From positions 682,001 through 746,000 of the forward strand of contig NZ_JACIEH010000001.1 in assembly GCF_014196745.1 (NCBI RefSeq): a stretch of DNA of 64,000 nt. Direction: 5' to 3'. The stretch's first letter is position 1; each line of letters opens with the position of its first letter. Under the pieces are notes generated by a model. It did no database searches and was not told the DNA's origin. It saw only the letters and a program-made list of their open reading frames with translations. The stretch comes from Sphingomonas kyeonggiensis. GTDB taxonomy: Bacteria > Pseudomonadota > Alphaproteobacteria > Sphingomonadales > Sphingomonadaceae. The position numbers were made by a program, and so were the translations under genes. This document shows, piece by piece, positions 33,628 through 43,117 of the stretch.

Positions 33628-35967
33628 ATGCGGATTGCCCAGCTTCTTTGTGGTCTCGCCCTGGCGCTGGTACCGCTCCCTGTTGCCGCCCAGTCACTGG
33701 CCACGGTCGAGCGCAACGGCGCCTTCGTCGCGGTCGAGCCCTATGCGCCGAACATCGTGCGCGTCACCATCTCGCTCGAACGGGCGCTGAGCGATGCGGC
33801 GCCCGGCCATGGCATCTCCGGCAAGGTCGATGCCAGGGGCTGGACCCACAAGGCGGACGGCAGCGGCGACGTGTTCGCCTCGTCCGCGCTGACCCTCACC
33901 GTCGATCCGCAGCCCTGGCCCAAGGCGCCGAGCCAGATGGAGCGCTATTTCGTGCCGTCGCTGCCCCGGGTGTCGCTGTCCGTGCGCGGGGCGGACGGGC
34001 GGCTGCTCACCCGGATGAACGGCTGGGAGCTGGCGCCGCACACCGTCAATGGCGAGAAGACGTTCAAGGCCGGGGCAAGCTTTGCGGCGCCGCAGGACGA
34101 GCATTATTACGGGCTCGGGCAGAACCAGGAGAGCACCGGCCCGCTCGACCTGCGTGGGCGGACGATCGACTGCCGGCATTATTACGACGCGCCGGCGGGC
34201 GAGACGGTGTGCATCCCGTTCCTGGTGACCAGCAAGGGCTATGCGGTGGTGTGGGACAATCCTTCCGCCACCATCGTCTCCCCCGGGCTGCACGGCAGCA
34301 CGCATTGGCAGTCCGAAGTCGGCGAGCGCGTGTCCTTCTTCGTCATCACCGGGGCGACCACGGACGCGATCTATGCCGGCTATGCCAGGCTGACCGGCGA
34401 CACGCCGCTACCGCCCAAGGCCGCGTTCGGGCTGATCCAGAGCAAGGCGCGCTACGAGAGCCAGAAGGAACTGCTGGGCGTGGCCGAGGGCTATCGCAGC
34501 CGCGGCTATCCGCTCGACGTGATGGTGCTCGACTGGTTCTACTGGACGCGCATGGGGCAGCTCGACATCGACCGGACCTATTTCCCGGACCCCGTGGCGA
34601 TGAACAAGCAGCTCCACGACCAGGGCATGCACAGCATCATCAGCGTGTGGCCGCGCTTCGAGCGCGAATCGCGCTATTTCAACCTGCTGAGCGCCAAAGG
34701 CTGGCTGCTGAAGGACAAGGACGGCGGAGTCGTGGATGGCCTGCCGGTGCGCGCGGACCGGGCGGGAGCGTTGCTCGACAGCACCAATCCCGAGGCGCGC
34801 TCGTGGTTCTGGGAGAAAATCCGCGACAATATCGCCAGCCAGGGCTTCGACTGGTTCTGGCTCGACGAGACCGAGCCGGACCTGGTGCCCGACGGCAATT
34901 TCTATTCGATCGGATCGGGCGACCGCTATCACAATCTCTATCCGCTGGTGCACACGTCCAGCGTAGCGGAAGGATCGGCGCGCGACCGGCCCGCTTTCCG
35001 CAACCTGATCCTCGCCCGCGCCGCCTATCTCGGCACCCAGCACAGCGGCGCGCTGTTCTGGTCGTCGGACGTGCAGGCGAGCTGGGAGGCGCTGCGCCGC
35101 CAGGTGCCGGCCGGGCTGAACTTCACCGCCAGCGGCCATGCCTATTGGAGCAGCGATACCGGCGGCTGGCAGTGGCCGAGCGGTCCGCCGGCCGAGCGCC
35201 CGGTGCTGCTCGATCCGGCGGGCGCCACGGCGATGGGGGCGGAGTACAAGGACTATCCCGAGCTGTTCACCCGCTGGTTCGCCTACAACGTCTTCACCCC
35301 GACGCTGCGCATCCACGGCCAGCGGCCGGGCACCGCGATCTGGGAATATGGCACGGCGGCCGAGCCGGTGCTCGCGCAGTTCCTGCGGCTTCGCTACGCG
35401 CTGATCCCCTATCTCTATTCGCTGGGATACCGGACGCACGAGACCGGCGCGCCGTTCATGCGCGGGCTGTTCATGGACTTCCCGGACGATCCCAATGTCG
35501 CGAACCTGGGCGACGAGTATATGTTCGGGCCCGCCTTCCTGGTCGCGCCGGTGACCGAGCAGGGGGTGACCGCGCGGCGGGTGTACCTGCCGGCCGGCAG
35601 CGACTGGTATGACTACTGGACCGAGGAGAAGCATGCGGGTGGCCAGTGGGTGACCGCCGCCGCGCCGATCGACCGCATCCCGCTGTTCGTGCGCGCCGGA
35701 TCGATCGTGCCGCTTGGGGCGCAGGTGCCGAACACTTCGGCACGCCAGCCGCTCGAGGCGATTCGCGTCTATCCGGGGCGCGACGCCAGCTTCACCCTCT
35801 ATGACGATGACGGCGTGACCAATGCCTATCGCAAGGGGGCGGGGACGCGGACCGAGCTGCGCTGGAGCGACCGGGAAGGACGGCTCTCCGCATCGGGCAA
35901 GTTGCCCGGCGGGCAGGATCTCCAGGCGCTGGTCCGCCTCGCCGGGGCGCCGTCCGCGCTGAAATGA
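33628..35967 (+). CDS. GH31 family glycosidase (alpha-glucosidase/alpha-xylosidase type)
   Basis: A 779-aa exported enzyme with signal peptide MRIAQLLCGLALALVPLPVAAQ. N-terminal beta-sandwich, then the GH31 barrel with nucleophile Asp413 in FWLDETEPD and acid/base Asp481 in FWSSDVQASW; DWFYWTRMG and GLFMDFPDD are other family blocks, followed by the all-beta C-terminal domains. It hydrolyses alpha-linked glucosides or xylosides with retention; substrate is not certain. GGGAGAG precedes the ATG. Confidence 0.93.
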   Translation: MRIAQLLCGLALALVPLPVAAQSLATVERNGAFVAVEPYAPNIVRVTISLERALSDAAPGHGISGKVDARGWTHKADGSGDVFASSALTLTVDPQPWPKAPSQMERYFVPSLPRVSLSVRGADGRLLTRMNGWELAPHTVNGEKTFKAGASFAAPQDEHYYGLGQNQESTGPLDLRGRTIDCRHYYDAPAGETVCIPFLVTSKGYAVVWDNPSATIVSPGLHGSTHWQSEVGERVSFFVITGATTDAIYAGYARLTGDTPLPPKAAFGLIQSKARYESQKELLGVAEGYRSRGYPLDVMVLDWFYWTRMGQLDIDRTYFPDPVAMNKQLHDQGMHSIISVWPRFERESRYFNLLSAKGWLLKDKDGGVVDGLPVRADRAGALLDSTNPEARSWFWEKIRDNIASQGFDWFWLDETEPDLVPDGNFYSIGSGDRYHNLYPLVHTSSVAEGSARDRPAFRNLILARAAYLGTQHSGALFWSSDVQASWEALRRQVPAGLNFTASGHAYWSSDTGGWQWPSGPPAERPVLLDPAGATAMGAEYKDYPELFTRWFAYNVFTPTLRIHGQRPGTAIWEYGTAAEPVLAQFLRLRYALIPYLYSLGYRTHETGAPFMRGLFMDFPDDPNVANLGDEYMFGPAFLVAPVTEQGVTARRVYLPAGSDWYDYWTEEKHAGGQWVTAAAPIDRIPLFVRAGSIVPLGAQVPNTSARQPLEAIRVYPGRDASFTLYDDDGVTNAYRKGAGTRTELRWSDREGRLSASGKLPGGQDLQALVRLAGAPSALK

Positions 35968-36141
35968 CGGACGCGCATTTTCGTAGCGGAACCAGCCGGA
36001 CCCCTTGCGCGTCGAGCCCTGCGTAACGACATTCGTTGATTGCCTTTGCTGCGCGTGCTAACGGCCCGCCCGCAATTAGAAGATCGAGAACGCAGGTCGC
36101 ATGACCAGGTCCGTTTCCTTTCCGACGCGACACCCGCGCCC

Positions 36142-38073
36142 GTGAACATCCCCAAAGAAGGAGCCGACGAGTCGGCTCCAGCTCCGCTCGACGCGCATGC
36201 CGCGCATGGCCATAGCCATGACGCGACGTGGAAACTGGCGATCGGCGCGATCGGCATCGTCTTCGGCGATATCGGCACCAGCCCGCTCTACGCGTTCCGC
36301 GAAACCTTTGCCGGGCACCACAAGCTCGACCTCGACACGCTGCACATCATGGGCGTCATCAGCCTGATGTTCTGGTCGATGATGATCGTCGTGACGCTGA
36401 AATACGTCACGATCATCATGCGGGCGGACAACAAGGGCGAGGGCGGCAGCCTGGCGCTGCTCGCGCTGATCTCGCGCACCAGTGGCAATCCCAAGCGCTG
36501 GACGCAGGGGATCGTGTTGCTCGGCGTGTTCGCCACCGCGCTCTTCTACGGCGACTCGATGATCACCCCCGCGGTGTCGGTGCTGTCGGCGGTCGAGGGC
36601 CTGTCGGTCGCGGCGCCGGCCTTCGCCAAGCTGGTGCTGCCGATCGCGGTGGTCATCCTGGTGCTGCTCTTCTCGATCCAGCGGACGGGAACGTCGCGGG
36701 TCGGCGCGTTCTTCGGCCCGATCATGCTGTTCTACTTCCTGACGATCGCGACTTTGGGCACGCTGAGCCTGGTCCAGACGCCGACGATCCTCAACGCGCT
36801 GCTGCCGCACCACGCACTGATGTTCTTCGCCGCCGACCCGATCAAGGCGTTCCTGGCGCTCGGCTCGGTCGTGCTGGCGGTGACGGGCGCCGAGGCGCTC
36901 TATGCCGACATGGGCCATTTCGGCCGCAAGCCGATCCGCATCTCGTGGCTGTGGTTCGTGCTGCCGGCGCTGATCCTCAACTATATGGGGCAGGGCGCGC
37001 TGCTGATGCGTGATCCCGCGGCGCTGCACAGCCCGTTCTACGAGCTGGCGCCCGAAGTGCTGCAGTTCCCGCTCGTCATCCTGGCGACGATGGCCGCGGT
37101 GATCGCGTCGCAGGCGGTGATCTCGGGTGCCTTCTCGGTCACCCAGCAGGCGATCCAGCTCGGCTTCGTGCCGCGGCTGCGCATCGAGCATACCAGCGCA
37201 TCGACCGCCGGGCAGATCTACATCCCGCTCATCAACTGGGCGCTGATGATCATGGTGATCCTGCTCGTCCTGACCTTCCAGACCTCGTCGAACCTCACCG
37301 CGGCGTACGGCATCGCCGTCACCGGCGCGATGCTGATCGACAACTGCCTGCTGGCGGTGGTGCTGTTCGGCCTGTGGAAGTGGAAGAAGCGCTATGCGAT
37401 CCCGCTGCTCGCGCTGTTCTTCACCGTCGACCTGGCCTATTTCGCTGCGAACCTGACCAAGGTGCCCGATGGCGGCTGGTTCCCGCTGTTCGTCGGCTTC
37501 GTGGTGTTCACCCTGCTGACCACCTGGTCGAAGGGGCGCCAGCTGATGATCAACCGGCTGCGCGAGAGCGCGATGCCGATCAAGATCTTCATCACCTCCG
37601 CCGCCACCGCCGCGACGCGGGTGCCGGGCACCGCAGTGTTCATGACCTCGACGCCCGAGGGCGTGCCGCACGCGCTGCTCCACAACCTCAAGCACAACAA
37701 GGTGCTGCACGAGCGGGTGATCCTGCTGACGGTGAAGATCAAGGACGTGCCCTATGTCCCTGACGAGAACCGGATGATGATCGAGGACCTGGGCAAGGGC
37801 TTCCACCGCATGATCCTGGCCTATGGCTTCATGCAGGAGGCGGACGTGCCGGCGGCGCTCAAGTCGGTCAACGCCTGCGGCGCCGAGTTCAAGATGATGG
37901 AGACCAGCTTCTTCCTGGCCCGCCAGACGCTGCTGCCTTCGTCGCGGCCCGGGATGATGATCTGGCGCGAGAAGCTGTTCGCCTGGATGCTGCGCAACGC
38001 CGAAAGCGCGATGGAGTTCTTCCGCCTGCCGACCAACCGCGTGGTCGAGCTGGGCAGCCAGGTGGAAATCTGA
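36142..38073 (+). CDS. kup: KUP family potassium transporter
   Basis: A 643-aa inner-membrane K+/H+ symporter with 12 helices. Family marks are [51 protein letters not shown] and [14 protein letters not shown]; the C-terminal cytosolic part follows helix 12 (about 465). GTG 36142 is preferred because upstream residues look non-coding; TTG 36040 is possible. The N-terminus carries a His-rich stretch (HAAHGHSHD). A 2H-phosphoesterase gene overlaps the stop. Confidence 0.96.
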   Translation: MNIPKEGADESAPAPLDAHAAHGHSHDATWKLAIGAIGIVFGDIGTSPLYAFRETFAGHHKLDLDTLHIMGVISLMFWSMMIVVTLKYVTIIMRADNKGEGGSLALLALISRTSGNPKRWTQGIVLLGVFATALFYGDSMITPAVSVLSAVEGLSVAAPAFAKLVLPIAVVILVLLFSIQRTGTSRVGAFFGPIMLFYFLTIATLGTLSLVQTPTILNALLPHHALMFFAADPIKAFLALGSVVLAVTGAEALYADMGHFGRKPIRISWLWFVLPALILNYMGQGALLMRDPAALHSPFYELAPEVLQFPLVILATMAAVIASQAVISGAFSVTQQAIQLGFVPRLRIEHTSASTAGQIYIPLINWALMIMVILLVLTFQTSSNLTAAYGIAVTGAMLIDNCLLAVVLFGLWKWKKRYAIPLLALFFTVDLAYFAANLTKVPDGGWFPLFVGFVVFTLLTTWSKGRQLMINRLRESAMPIKIFITSAATAATRVPGTAVFMTSTPEGVPHALLHNLKHNKVLHERVILLTVKIKDVPYVPDENRMMIEDLGKGFHRMILAYGFMQEADVPAALKSVNACGAEFKMMETSFFLARQTLLPSSRPGMMIWREKLFAWMLRNAESAMEFFRLPTNRVVELGSQVEI

Positions 38074-38582
38074 TCGAGCGCGCGGCGCCGCTGATCGTCA
38101 CGGCGCTGCTGGGACGGCAGGACCAGGCCTGGTTCAACGCGCTGCGCCGCGAGCACTATCCGCCCGAGCGGAACGTGCTCGACGCGCATCTGACTCTGTT
38201 CCACCAGCTGCCGCCCTCGGTGGCGGACGAGCTCAAGCACCGGCTTTCGGTGGAGACCCGGGGGGTACGTGCGCCACGCGCGAAGGTGACCGGGCTGATG
38301 TCGCTGGGCGGCGGCGTCGCCTACCGAATCGAGGCGCCCGAGCTGGTGGCGATTCGCGAGGGGCTGGTCGATGCCTTTGCCGGGCTGCTCACGCCCCAGG
38401 ATGCCGGCCGCTGGCGTCCGCACGTCACCATCCAGAACAAGGTGCGCCCGGTTCTCGCCAAGGCGGTGCTGGCCGCGCTCTCGCGCGATTTCGTGCCGCG
38501 CGAGGTGGAGATCGCGGGACTTGCGAGCTGGCACTATCGCGGCGGGCCCTGGGATCCACATTCCCGTCACATGTTCGCTTGA
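38070..38582 (+). CDS. 2H phosphoesterase (2'-5' RNA ligase family) with apparent CTG start
   Basis: About 170 aa. The two catalytic His motifs are HLTLF (about residue 41) and HVTIQ (about 118), as in the LigT/ThpR superfamily, which hydrolyses cyclic phosphodiesters. The N-terminal strand PLIVTALLG and the helix [13 protein letters not shown], needed by the fold, lie upstream of the first ordinary start (GTG 38175). The only codon that fits is CTG 38070, which overlaps the kup stop as CTGA, mirroring the usual ATGA coupling. Translation from CTG would make this a coupled operon gene. Confidence 0.75.
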   Translation: MIERAAPLIVTALLGRQDQAWFNALRREHYPPERNVLDAHLTLFHQLPPSVADELKHRLSVETRGVRAPRAKVTGLMSLGGGVAYRIEAPELVAIREGLVDAFAGLLTPQDAGRWRPHVTIQNKVRPVLAKAVLAALSRDFVPREVEIAGLASWHYRGGPWDPHSRHMFA

Positions 38583-38640
38583 CCTATTGCGAGGCCGGAC
38601 CTATTGGGCCCCCTCGCTTGGCCGCAAAGCCCTTCGATGG

Positions 38641-38717
38641 GGCGGAGTAGCTCAGTTGGTTAGAGCACGGGAATCATAATCCTGGGGTCGGGGGTTCAAG
38701 TCCCTCCTCCGCTACCA
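38641..38717 (+). tRNA. tRNA-Met (CAT), elongator
   Basis: 77 nt with CCA. Acceptor GGCGGAG/CTCCGCT (first pair G-T), D arm GCTCAGTTGGTTAGAGC, anticodon stem CGGGA/TCCTG around loop ATCATAA gives CAT; T arm GGGGGTTCAAGTCCCTC. No initiator features (C1-A72 mismatch or GGG/CCC anticodon stem), so an elongator Met tRNA. Confidence 0.95.
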
Positions 38718-38824
38718 AGCGAACCCTCCAGATCGATGCTGATCCATTTGGCAGCGTACTCGGTGCGTGACGCCATGATGCCCCATGCTCATGATGCGCC
38801 GTCGCGAATCGGGGGAGGCGGGGC

Positions 38825-40159
38825 ATGCTGGATCGACGGGGAATATTGGCGGCGCTCGCAGCGCTGGGGGCCGCGCCGGCGCTGGCCAGGTTCCCCGATG
38901 CGCCGGCCCAGCCGCGTTTGCCCTGGGAGGCGTTCCGCCGCACCGCCGACTATCCGCGCTTCGTGGAGGCCGTGCGGCGGATGAAGGCCAATCGCGACGA
39001 GCAGGATCCGGGCAGCTGGGCCTTCTGGCCGCTGGTCCACATGAATCACTGTCCGCACGGCAAGCCCTATTTCCTCGCCTGGCACCGCGGCTATCTCCAT
39101 TTGTTCGAGGCGAAGCTGCGCGAGGTCTCGGGCTCGGCGACACTCCGGATACCCTATTGGGACTATTTCGCCGATCCGCGGATCCCGGCCGAATTCACCG
39201 CCGGCAATTCCGCCACCAATCCGCTGTTCGAGCCGCGCATCGGCAGCGAGGTGGGCAAGGCGCTGGGCTATGCCGCCTTCGATCCGGCGGTGACCGGCTT
39301 CCAGCGCGCCGGCAGCGCCGAGTGCTTCGAGGCGAAGGTGGAGGCGTTCCACAACAACATCCACAATCTGGTCGGCGGGCGGATGGCGAGCATGCTCTCG
39401 CCCGCGGACATGCTGTTCTGGGTGCATCACGCCAATATCGACCGGTTGTGGAGCGCCTGGGCGGCGGCGGGGGCAGGGCGGAGCATGCCGGGGGCGGACG
39501 ACGCCTATTGGGCGGGGCGCTTCGACTATGCCGAGGGATTGGGGCTGGACCGCAAGGTGGCGCTCGACGGCGTCGGGCTCGGCTATCGTTATGTCGATGT
39601 CCGGCTGCCGGCGCTTTCCGGTGAGGCGGCAGCGGCGCCGCCGCCGGTGCGCGCTGCGCCGAGGCCGGCCGCGCCGGTTCCGGTCGAAGCCGCGCCGCCC
39701 GGGGCCGCGCCGCCGCCTGTCGCTGCTGCGCCCGCGCCGGTGCCCTATCGTGGCATCTGGCTGGGCGGCGCCCGCTACCAGCGCGAACCGCTCCGCCGCA
39801 GCCGCGACGCCGGTTTCGTGCCCGATGAGGTGACGATCGTCCTCGACCAGATCTCGCTGAGCGGCGGCGGCCAGCTGGGCGGCTATTATTACGACGTCTA
39901 TCTCGATCTGGACGGGGAGGGGCGGACGCCGCCCGCGTGCCTGCTCGGCTCGATCGGCCCCTTCCAGATCGCCGCGGCGCGCCATCACAGCGAGGACGGC
40001 ATGGCGCGGATCGAGCTGCCGGTGGGCGCGATCGTGCGGCGCGAGGCGCAGGGGCTGGACCTCGCCGATCTCGGCGTGGTCTTCGTGCGGGTCGATGGCG
40101 GCAAAGCTGCGGAGGGCGACACGATCGGCATCGGATCGATCGAGGTGGCGGGGAGCTAG
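38825..40159 (+). CDS. Tyrosinase with C-terminal polyphenol-oxidase-like domain
   Basis: 444 aa. A twin-arginine leader (MLDRRGILAALAALGAAPALA) suggests export of the folded copper enzyme. Copper A: His72, His75, Cys76, His78 and His87 in HMNHCPHGKPYFLAWHRGYL. Copper B: His176, His180 and His201/202 in FHNNIHNL and FWVHHANIDRLW. It oxidises phenols to quinones. A Pro/Ala linker (about 275-310) leads to a beta domain (YYYDVYLDLDGEG, IELPVGAIVRRE) like the KFDV domain that closes plant and fungal polyphenol oxidases. The linker is strikingly repetitive. Confidence 0.88.
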   Translation: MLDRRGILAALAALGAAPALARFPDAPAQPRLPWEAFRRTADYPRFVEAVRRMKANRDEQDPGSWAFWPLVHMNHCPHGKPYFLAWHRGYLHLFEAKLREVSGSATLRIPYWDYFADPRIPAEFTAGNSATNPLFEPRIGSEVGKALGYAAFDPAVTGFQRAGSAECFEAKVEAFHNNIHNLVGGRMASMLSPADMLFWVHHANIDRLWSAWAAAGAGRSMPGADDAYWAGRFDYAEGLGLDRKVALDGVGLGYRYVDVRLPALSGEAAAAPPPVRAAPRPAAPVPVEAAPPGAAPPPVAAAPAPVPYRGIWLGGARYQREPLRRSRDAGFVPDEVTIVLDQISLSGGGQLGGYYYDVYLDLDGEGRTPPACLLGSIGPFQIAAARHHSEDGMARIELPVGAIVRREAQGLDLADLGVVFVRVDGGKAAEGDTIGIGSIEVAGS

Positions 40160-40294
40160 AAGCGCTTTCACGGCCCGAGCCAAAGCTGTTGTCCACAGCC
40201 ATTGCGCACGCGCCTACACTACCCATGTTGCCTCGACCCTTGCGCAGCCCCTAGATGCGGGGCTCAGCCATTTCGCCAGCTAACTCTGGAAGCC

Positions 40295-41272
40295 ATGATG
40301 ACCGCCACCCATTCGACTCGCATGCTGATCCTCGGCTCCGGCCCCGCCGGCCTGACCGCCGCCATCTACGGCGCGCGCGCCGGCATGGCGCCGATCGTGG
40401 TGCAGGGCATCCAGCCCGGCGGCCAGCTGATGACCACCACCGATGTCGAGAATTATCCCGGCTTCCGCGACGTGATCCAGGGCCCGTGGCTGATGCAGGA
40501 GATGCAGGCCCAGGCCGAGCATGTCGGCGCGCAGATGATGTGGGACACGATCGTCGAGGTCGACGTCACCCAACGCCCGTTCCGCATGGTCGGCGACAGC
40601 GGCACCGTCTACCTCGGCGACGTCCTCGTGATCGCCACCGGCGCCCAGGCCAAGTGGCTGGGCCTCGATTCCGAGCGGCTGCTCCAAGGCAAGGGCGTTA
40701 GCGCCTGCGCCACCTGCGACGGCTTCTTCTTCCGCGGCAAGAAGGTCGCGGTGATCGGCGGCGGCAACACGGCGGTGGAAGAGGCGCTCTACCTAACCAA
40801 CCACAGCCATGACGTGACCGTGATCCATCGCCGCGATTCGTTCCGCGCCGAGAAGATCCTGCAGCAGCGCCTGTTCGCCAATGAGCGGATCAACGTGATG
40901 TGGAACAAGAAGGTCGAGCGCTTCATCGGCGGCGGCCAGCCCGAGGGTCTGGTCGGGATCGAGCTGAAGGACATGGAGACTGGTGAGCTCTCGACGATCG
41001 ACGTCGATGGCGGCTTCGTCGCAATCGGCCACCACCCGGCGACCGAACTGTTCCGCGGCCATATCGAGCTGGACGACGACGGGTACATCAAGGTCGAGAC
41101 CGGCACGACCAAGACCAGCGTGCCCGGTGTGTTCGCGTGTGGCGACGTGATGGACAAGCATTACCGCCAGGCGGTCACCGCCGCCGGCACCGGCTGCATG
41201 GCCGCGCTCGACGCCGAGCGCTTCCTGGCCGAGGCGGACTTCGAGACGGTGGTCCAGCACGCGGCGGAATAA
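40295..41272 (+). CDS. trxB: Thioredoxin-disulfide reductase
   Basis: A 325-aa cytosolic FAD flavoprotein that reduces thioredoxin with NADPH. FAD motif LILGSGPAGLTAAIYGARAG near the N-terminus, active-site Cys138-Ala-Thr-Cys141 in SACATCDGFFF, NADPH motif VAVIGGGNTAVEEALYL, and FAD motif GVFACGDVMDKHYRQ. ATG 40295 or the adjacent ATG 40298 starts it. Confidence 0.97.
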   Translation: MMTATHSTRMLILGSGPAGLTAAIYGARAGMAPIVVQGIQPGGQLMTTTDVENYPGFRDVIQGPWLMQEMQAQAEHVGAQMMWDTIVEVDVTQRPFRMVGDSGTVYLGDVLVIATGAQAKWLGLDSERLLQGKGVSACATCDGFFFRGKKVAVIGGGNTAVEEALYLTNHSHDVTVIHRRDSFRAEKILQQRLFANERINVMWNKKVERFIGGGQPEGLVGIELKDMETGELSTIDVDGGFVAIGHHPATELFRGHIELDDDGYIKVETGTTKTSVPGVFACGDVMDKHYRQAVTAAGTGCMAALDAERFLAEADFETVVQHAAE

Positions 41273-41306
41273 GGCTGATAATTCCCCTCCCTGTAAGGGA
41301 GGGGAA

Positions 41307-42092
41307 TTAGAGTGCCTCCAGCACCTTTCCGGACAGCCAGTCCTTGTCGGCTGGGCTGGCGAAGCTGTGGCTGTCGCTGACGAGCTGCTCGATCTTCACC
41401 CTGTTGCGGGCCGCGTCGAACGCCGGGCCCTTGAACGCGTCGGTAAAGGCGATCGCGGTATTGTCGCCCTTTGCCAGCAGGACCGTCACCGGCACGCGCG
41501 CCTCGGCCAGGGCGGTGGCGAGGCGGCTGGCGAGCGAGGTCTCGGTCTGCGGGGCGCTCTTCGAGATCTTCGCCAGGCCCTTGGCGAGCTTGGCGATATT
41601 CACGCCGCCACGTGCCGCGCGCAGCCACTCCTTCGGATCGCGCAGCTTGGCGGCATAGTGCGAGCGGATGGCTGCTGCGGGCGGCATTTCGTCCACCGCT
41701 TCGACCGTCCAGGGATTGGCGAGGATCAGCCCGTCGATCCCGGCCTGGGCGTGGAAGAAGGCGAGCGCGGTGGCCGCGTCGCAATTGCCATAGGCGATGA
41801 TCCGCTCGACGCCGGTCTCGCGAAAGGCCTGGGCGGCGGCGGTGATGTCCTCGCCGCTCGACTCGAACCCGCCATTTTCGCCGGTCGAATCGCCGATGCC
41901 GCGGCGATCGTAGCGCAGCACCGGATGATCTGCGCGGGCGATGCGTTCGGCGAGCTGCGCCATGCCGCGATGCGCGCCGATGCGGATCTCGTTGCCGCCC
42001 GAGACGATCAGCAGTCCCGTGGTCCCGGCCGCGTCATCGAGCGTGCCGACCAGCGTCTCCTCGCCACAGGTGAACTCGATCAGCTTGCGCAT
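41307..42092 (-). CDS. Exosortase A system-associated hydrolase 1
   Basis: A 261-aa alpha/beta-hydrolase of the group seen only with exosortase A and its polysaccharide genes. The opening block GGNEIRIGAHRGM and LRYDRRGIGDSTGENGGFE are diagnostic, with the nucleophile elbow degenerate (GNCDAATALAF). Its reaction is unknown. It overlaps hydrolase 2 by 13 nt, so the two are co-translated behind the ACP gene. Confidence 0.85.
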   Translation of the reverse strand: MRKLIEFTCGEETLVGTLDDAAGTTGLLIVSGGNEIRIGAHRGMAQLAERIARADHPVLRYDRRGIGDSTGENGGFESSGEDITAAAQAFRETGVERIIAYGNCDAATALAFFHAQAGIDGLILANPWTVEAVDEMPPAAAIRSHYAAKLRDPKEWLRAARGGVNIAKLAKGLAKISKSAPQTETSLASRLATALAEARVPVTVLLAKGDNTAIAFTDAFKGPAFDAARNRVKIEQLVSDSHSFASPADKDWLSGKVLEAL

Positions 42093-42775
42093 GCGCGGAT
42101 CCAGGCGGCGATGTCGTCGGCGAGCAGGGTGGCGAGTGCCGGGTCATTGTCCGGCTCGGCGCGGCGCCAGAGCGGGCTGCCCTCCACCTTGAGCACAGCA
42201 TCGGCGGAGTCGGTGACCAGCCGGACGATCCGGGCGTGCGGTGCGGGGCGCGCCGTGGGAAGCTCGGCGAGCAGCGCCGGGGAGAGGAGATTGCCGGCGA
42301 TCTCGATCGGCGTGTCGCCGCCGAGGATCGGGGCATCGAGGTCGGTGCGCTGCGGATCGGCGGCGATCGCGGTGCGCTTCAGTTCGCGCAGGAGCTTCTC
42401 GCCGAGCATCGGGGCGAAGTGCCAGCGCCCGGCGACGGGGGCGAGCGTGTCGAGCAGCGCGCCGCTGCGGATGCCCAGCGCATAGCAGGCGCGGCCGTCG
42501 CGATCGAAGGTGTCACAGGCGAAGTTGAACGCGTCCTGCATCTTGAGCAGCGAGGTACGGTGGGTCGGCAGCATGCTCTCGCCCTGGCCGGGCAGGTCGG
42601 GGAGCGCTCCGGCGATCCCGCGCGCGGCGAGCAGGCGCAGGATCGTCACCACGAAGCTGCGGGTGCGGTTGGCTTCCTCGAACAGCGGCAGCGCCGCGAC
42701 CACGACCGGGCCGGTATCGGGACCGAAGCGCATCATCGCCTCGCGCCCGCCCGCCCAGTCATAGCTGTCGATCAC
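42080..42775 (-). CDS. Exosortase A system-associated hydrolase 2
   Basis: 231 aa. PLFEEANRTRSFVVTILRLLAARG followed by DLPGQGES is the pattern of the second exosortase-A alpha/beta-hydrolase. Function unknown, presumed to process an acyl or sugar intermediate held by the neighbouring ACP. It overlaps the ACP gene stop by 4 nt. Confidence 0.85.
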   Translation of the reverse strand: MIDSYDWAGGREAMMRFGPDTGPVVVAALPLFEEANRTRSFVVTILRLLAARGIAGALPDLPGQGESMLPTHRTSLLKMQDAFNFACDTFDRDGRACYALGIRSGALLDTLAPVAGRWHFAPMLGEKLLRELKRTAIAADPQRTDLDAPILGGDTPIEIAGNLLSPALLAELPTARPAPHARIVRLVTDSADAVLKVEGSPLWRRAEPDNDPALATLLADDIAAWIRACAS

Positions 42776-43044
42776 CCGAGCGCCTTGGCTGCGGCGAAGC
42801 GGGCGAGGGCGCCGAAGCTCTCGAGCATCTCGCCATCGACCTCGTCATCCTCGATCAGGATGCCGAGCCGGTCCTCGAGCTCGGTGAGCACACCGGCCAC
42901 GGCGAGCGAATCGAGTTCGGGCAAGGCGCCGAACAACGGGGTATCCTCGCGGAATTCGGCGACACGCTCGGCACTTAGCCCCAGCACATCGCGGAGTACG
43001 CCGCGGACGGTGTTTTCGACTTCGAGCGACCCATCGGGCTGCAA
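42772..43044 (-). CDS. Acyl carrier protein, exosortase A cluster
   Basis: 90 aa from TTG 43044, with GGGG 7 nt upstream; the remaining upstream frame is not coding. The phosphopantetheine serine is Ser46 in ELDSLAVAG, within the four-helix carrier fold. It would receive an acyl group from the divergent AMP-forming ligase. First gene of the minus-strand operon. Confidence 0.85.
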   Translation of the reverse strand: MQPDGSLEVENTVRGVLRDVLGLSAERVAEFREDTPLFGALPELDSLAVAGVLTELEDRLGILIEDDEVDGEMLESFGALARFAAAKALG

Positions 43045-43117
43045 TGCTTTTCCCCTGAGAGGTTTTTTCGCCCCCGTAAGGGTTGGCGCCGCCGCTGCCA
43101 AGTATAAGGGTAATGCC
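43045..43117. promoter_or_regulatory. Divergent control region of the exosortase A accessory operons
   Basis: 73 bp separate the two divergent start codons. It holds TTGGC (43083-43087) and GCCAA (43097-43101), an inverted repeat with GG and GC pairs 10 bp apart on both strands, a loose sigma-54 (-24/-12) shape, and TATAAG at 43103-43108. Sigma-54 is known to drive exosortase-A genes in some species, but the match is weak. Confidence 0.3.

Noticed and set aside
43083..43101. Firm sigma-54 promoter call for the acyl-CoA ligase
   Set aside because: The start site it predicts would fall beyond the ribosome site; only the GG-N10-GC spacing matches, which is common by chance.
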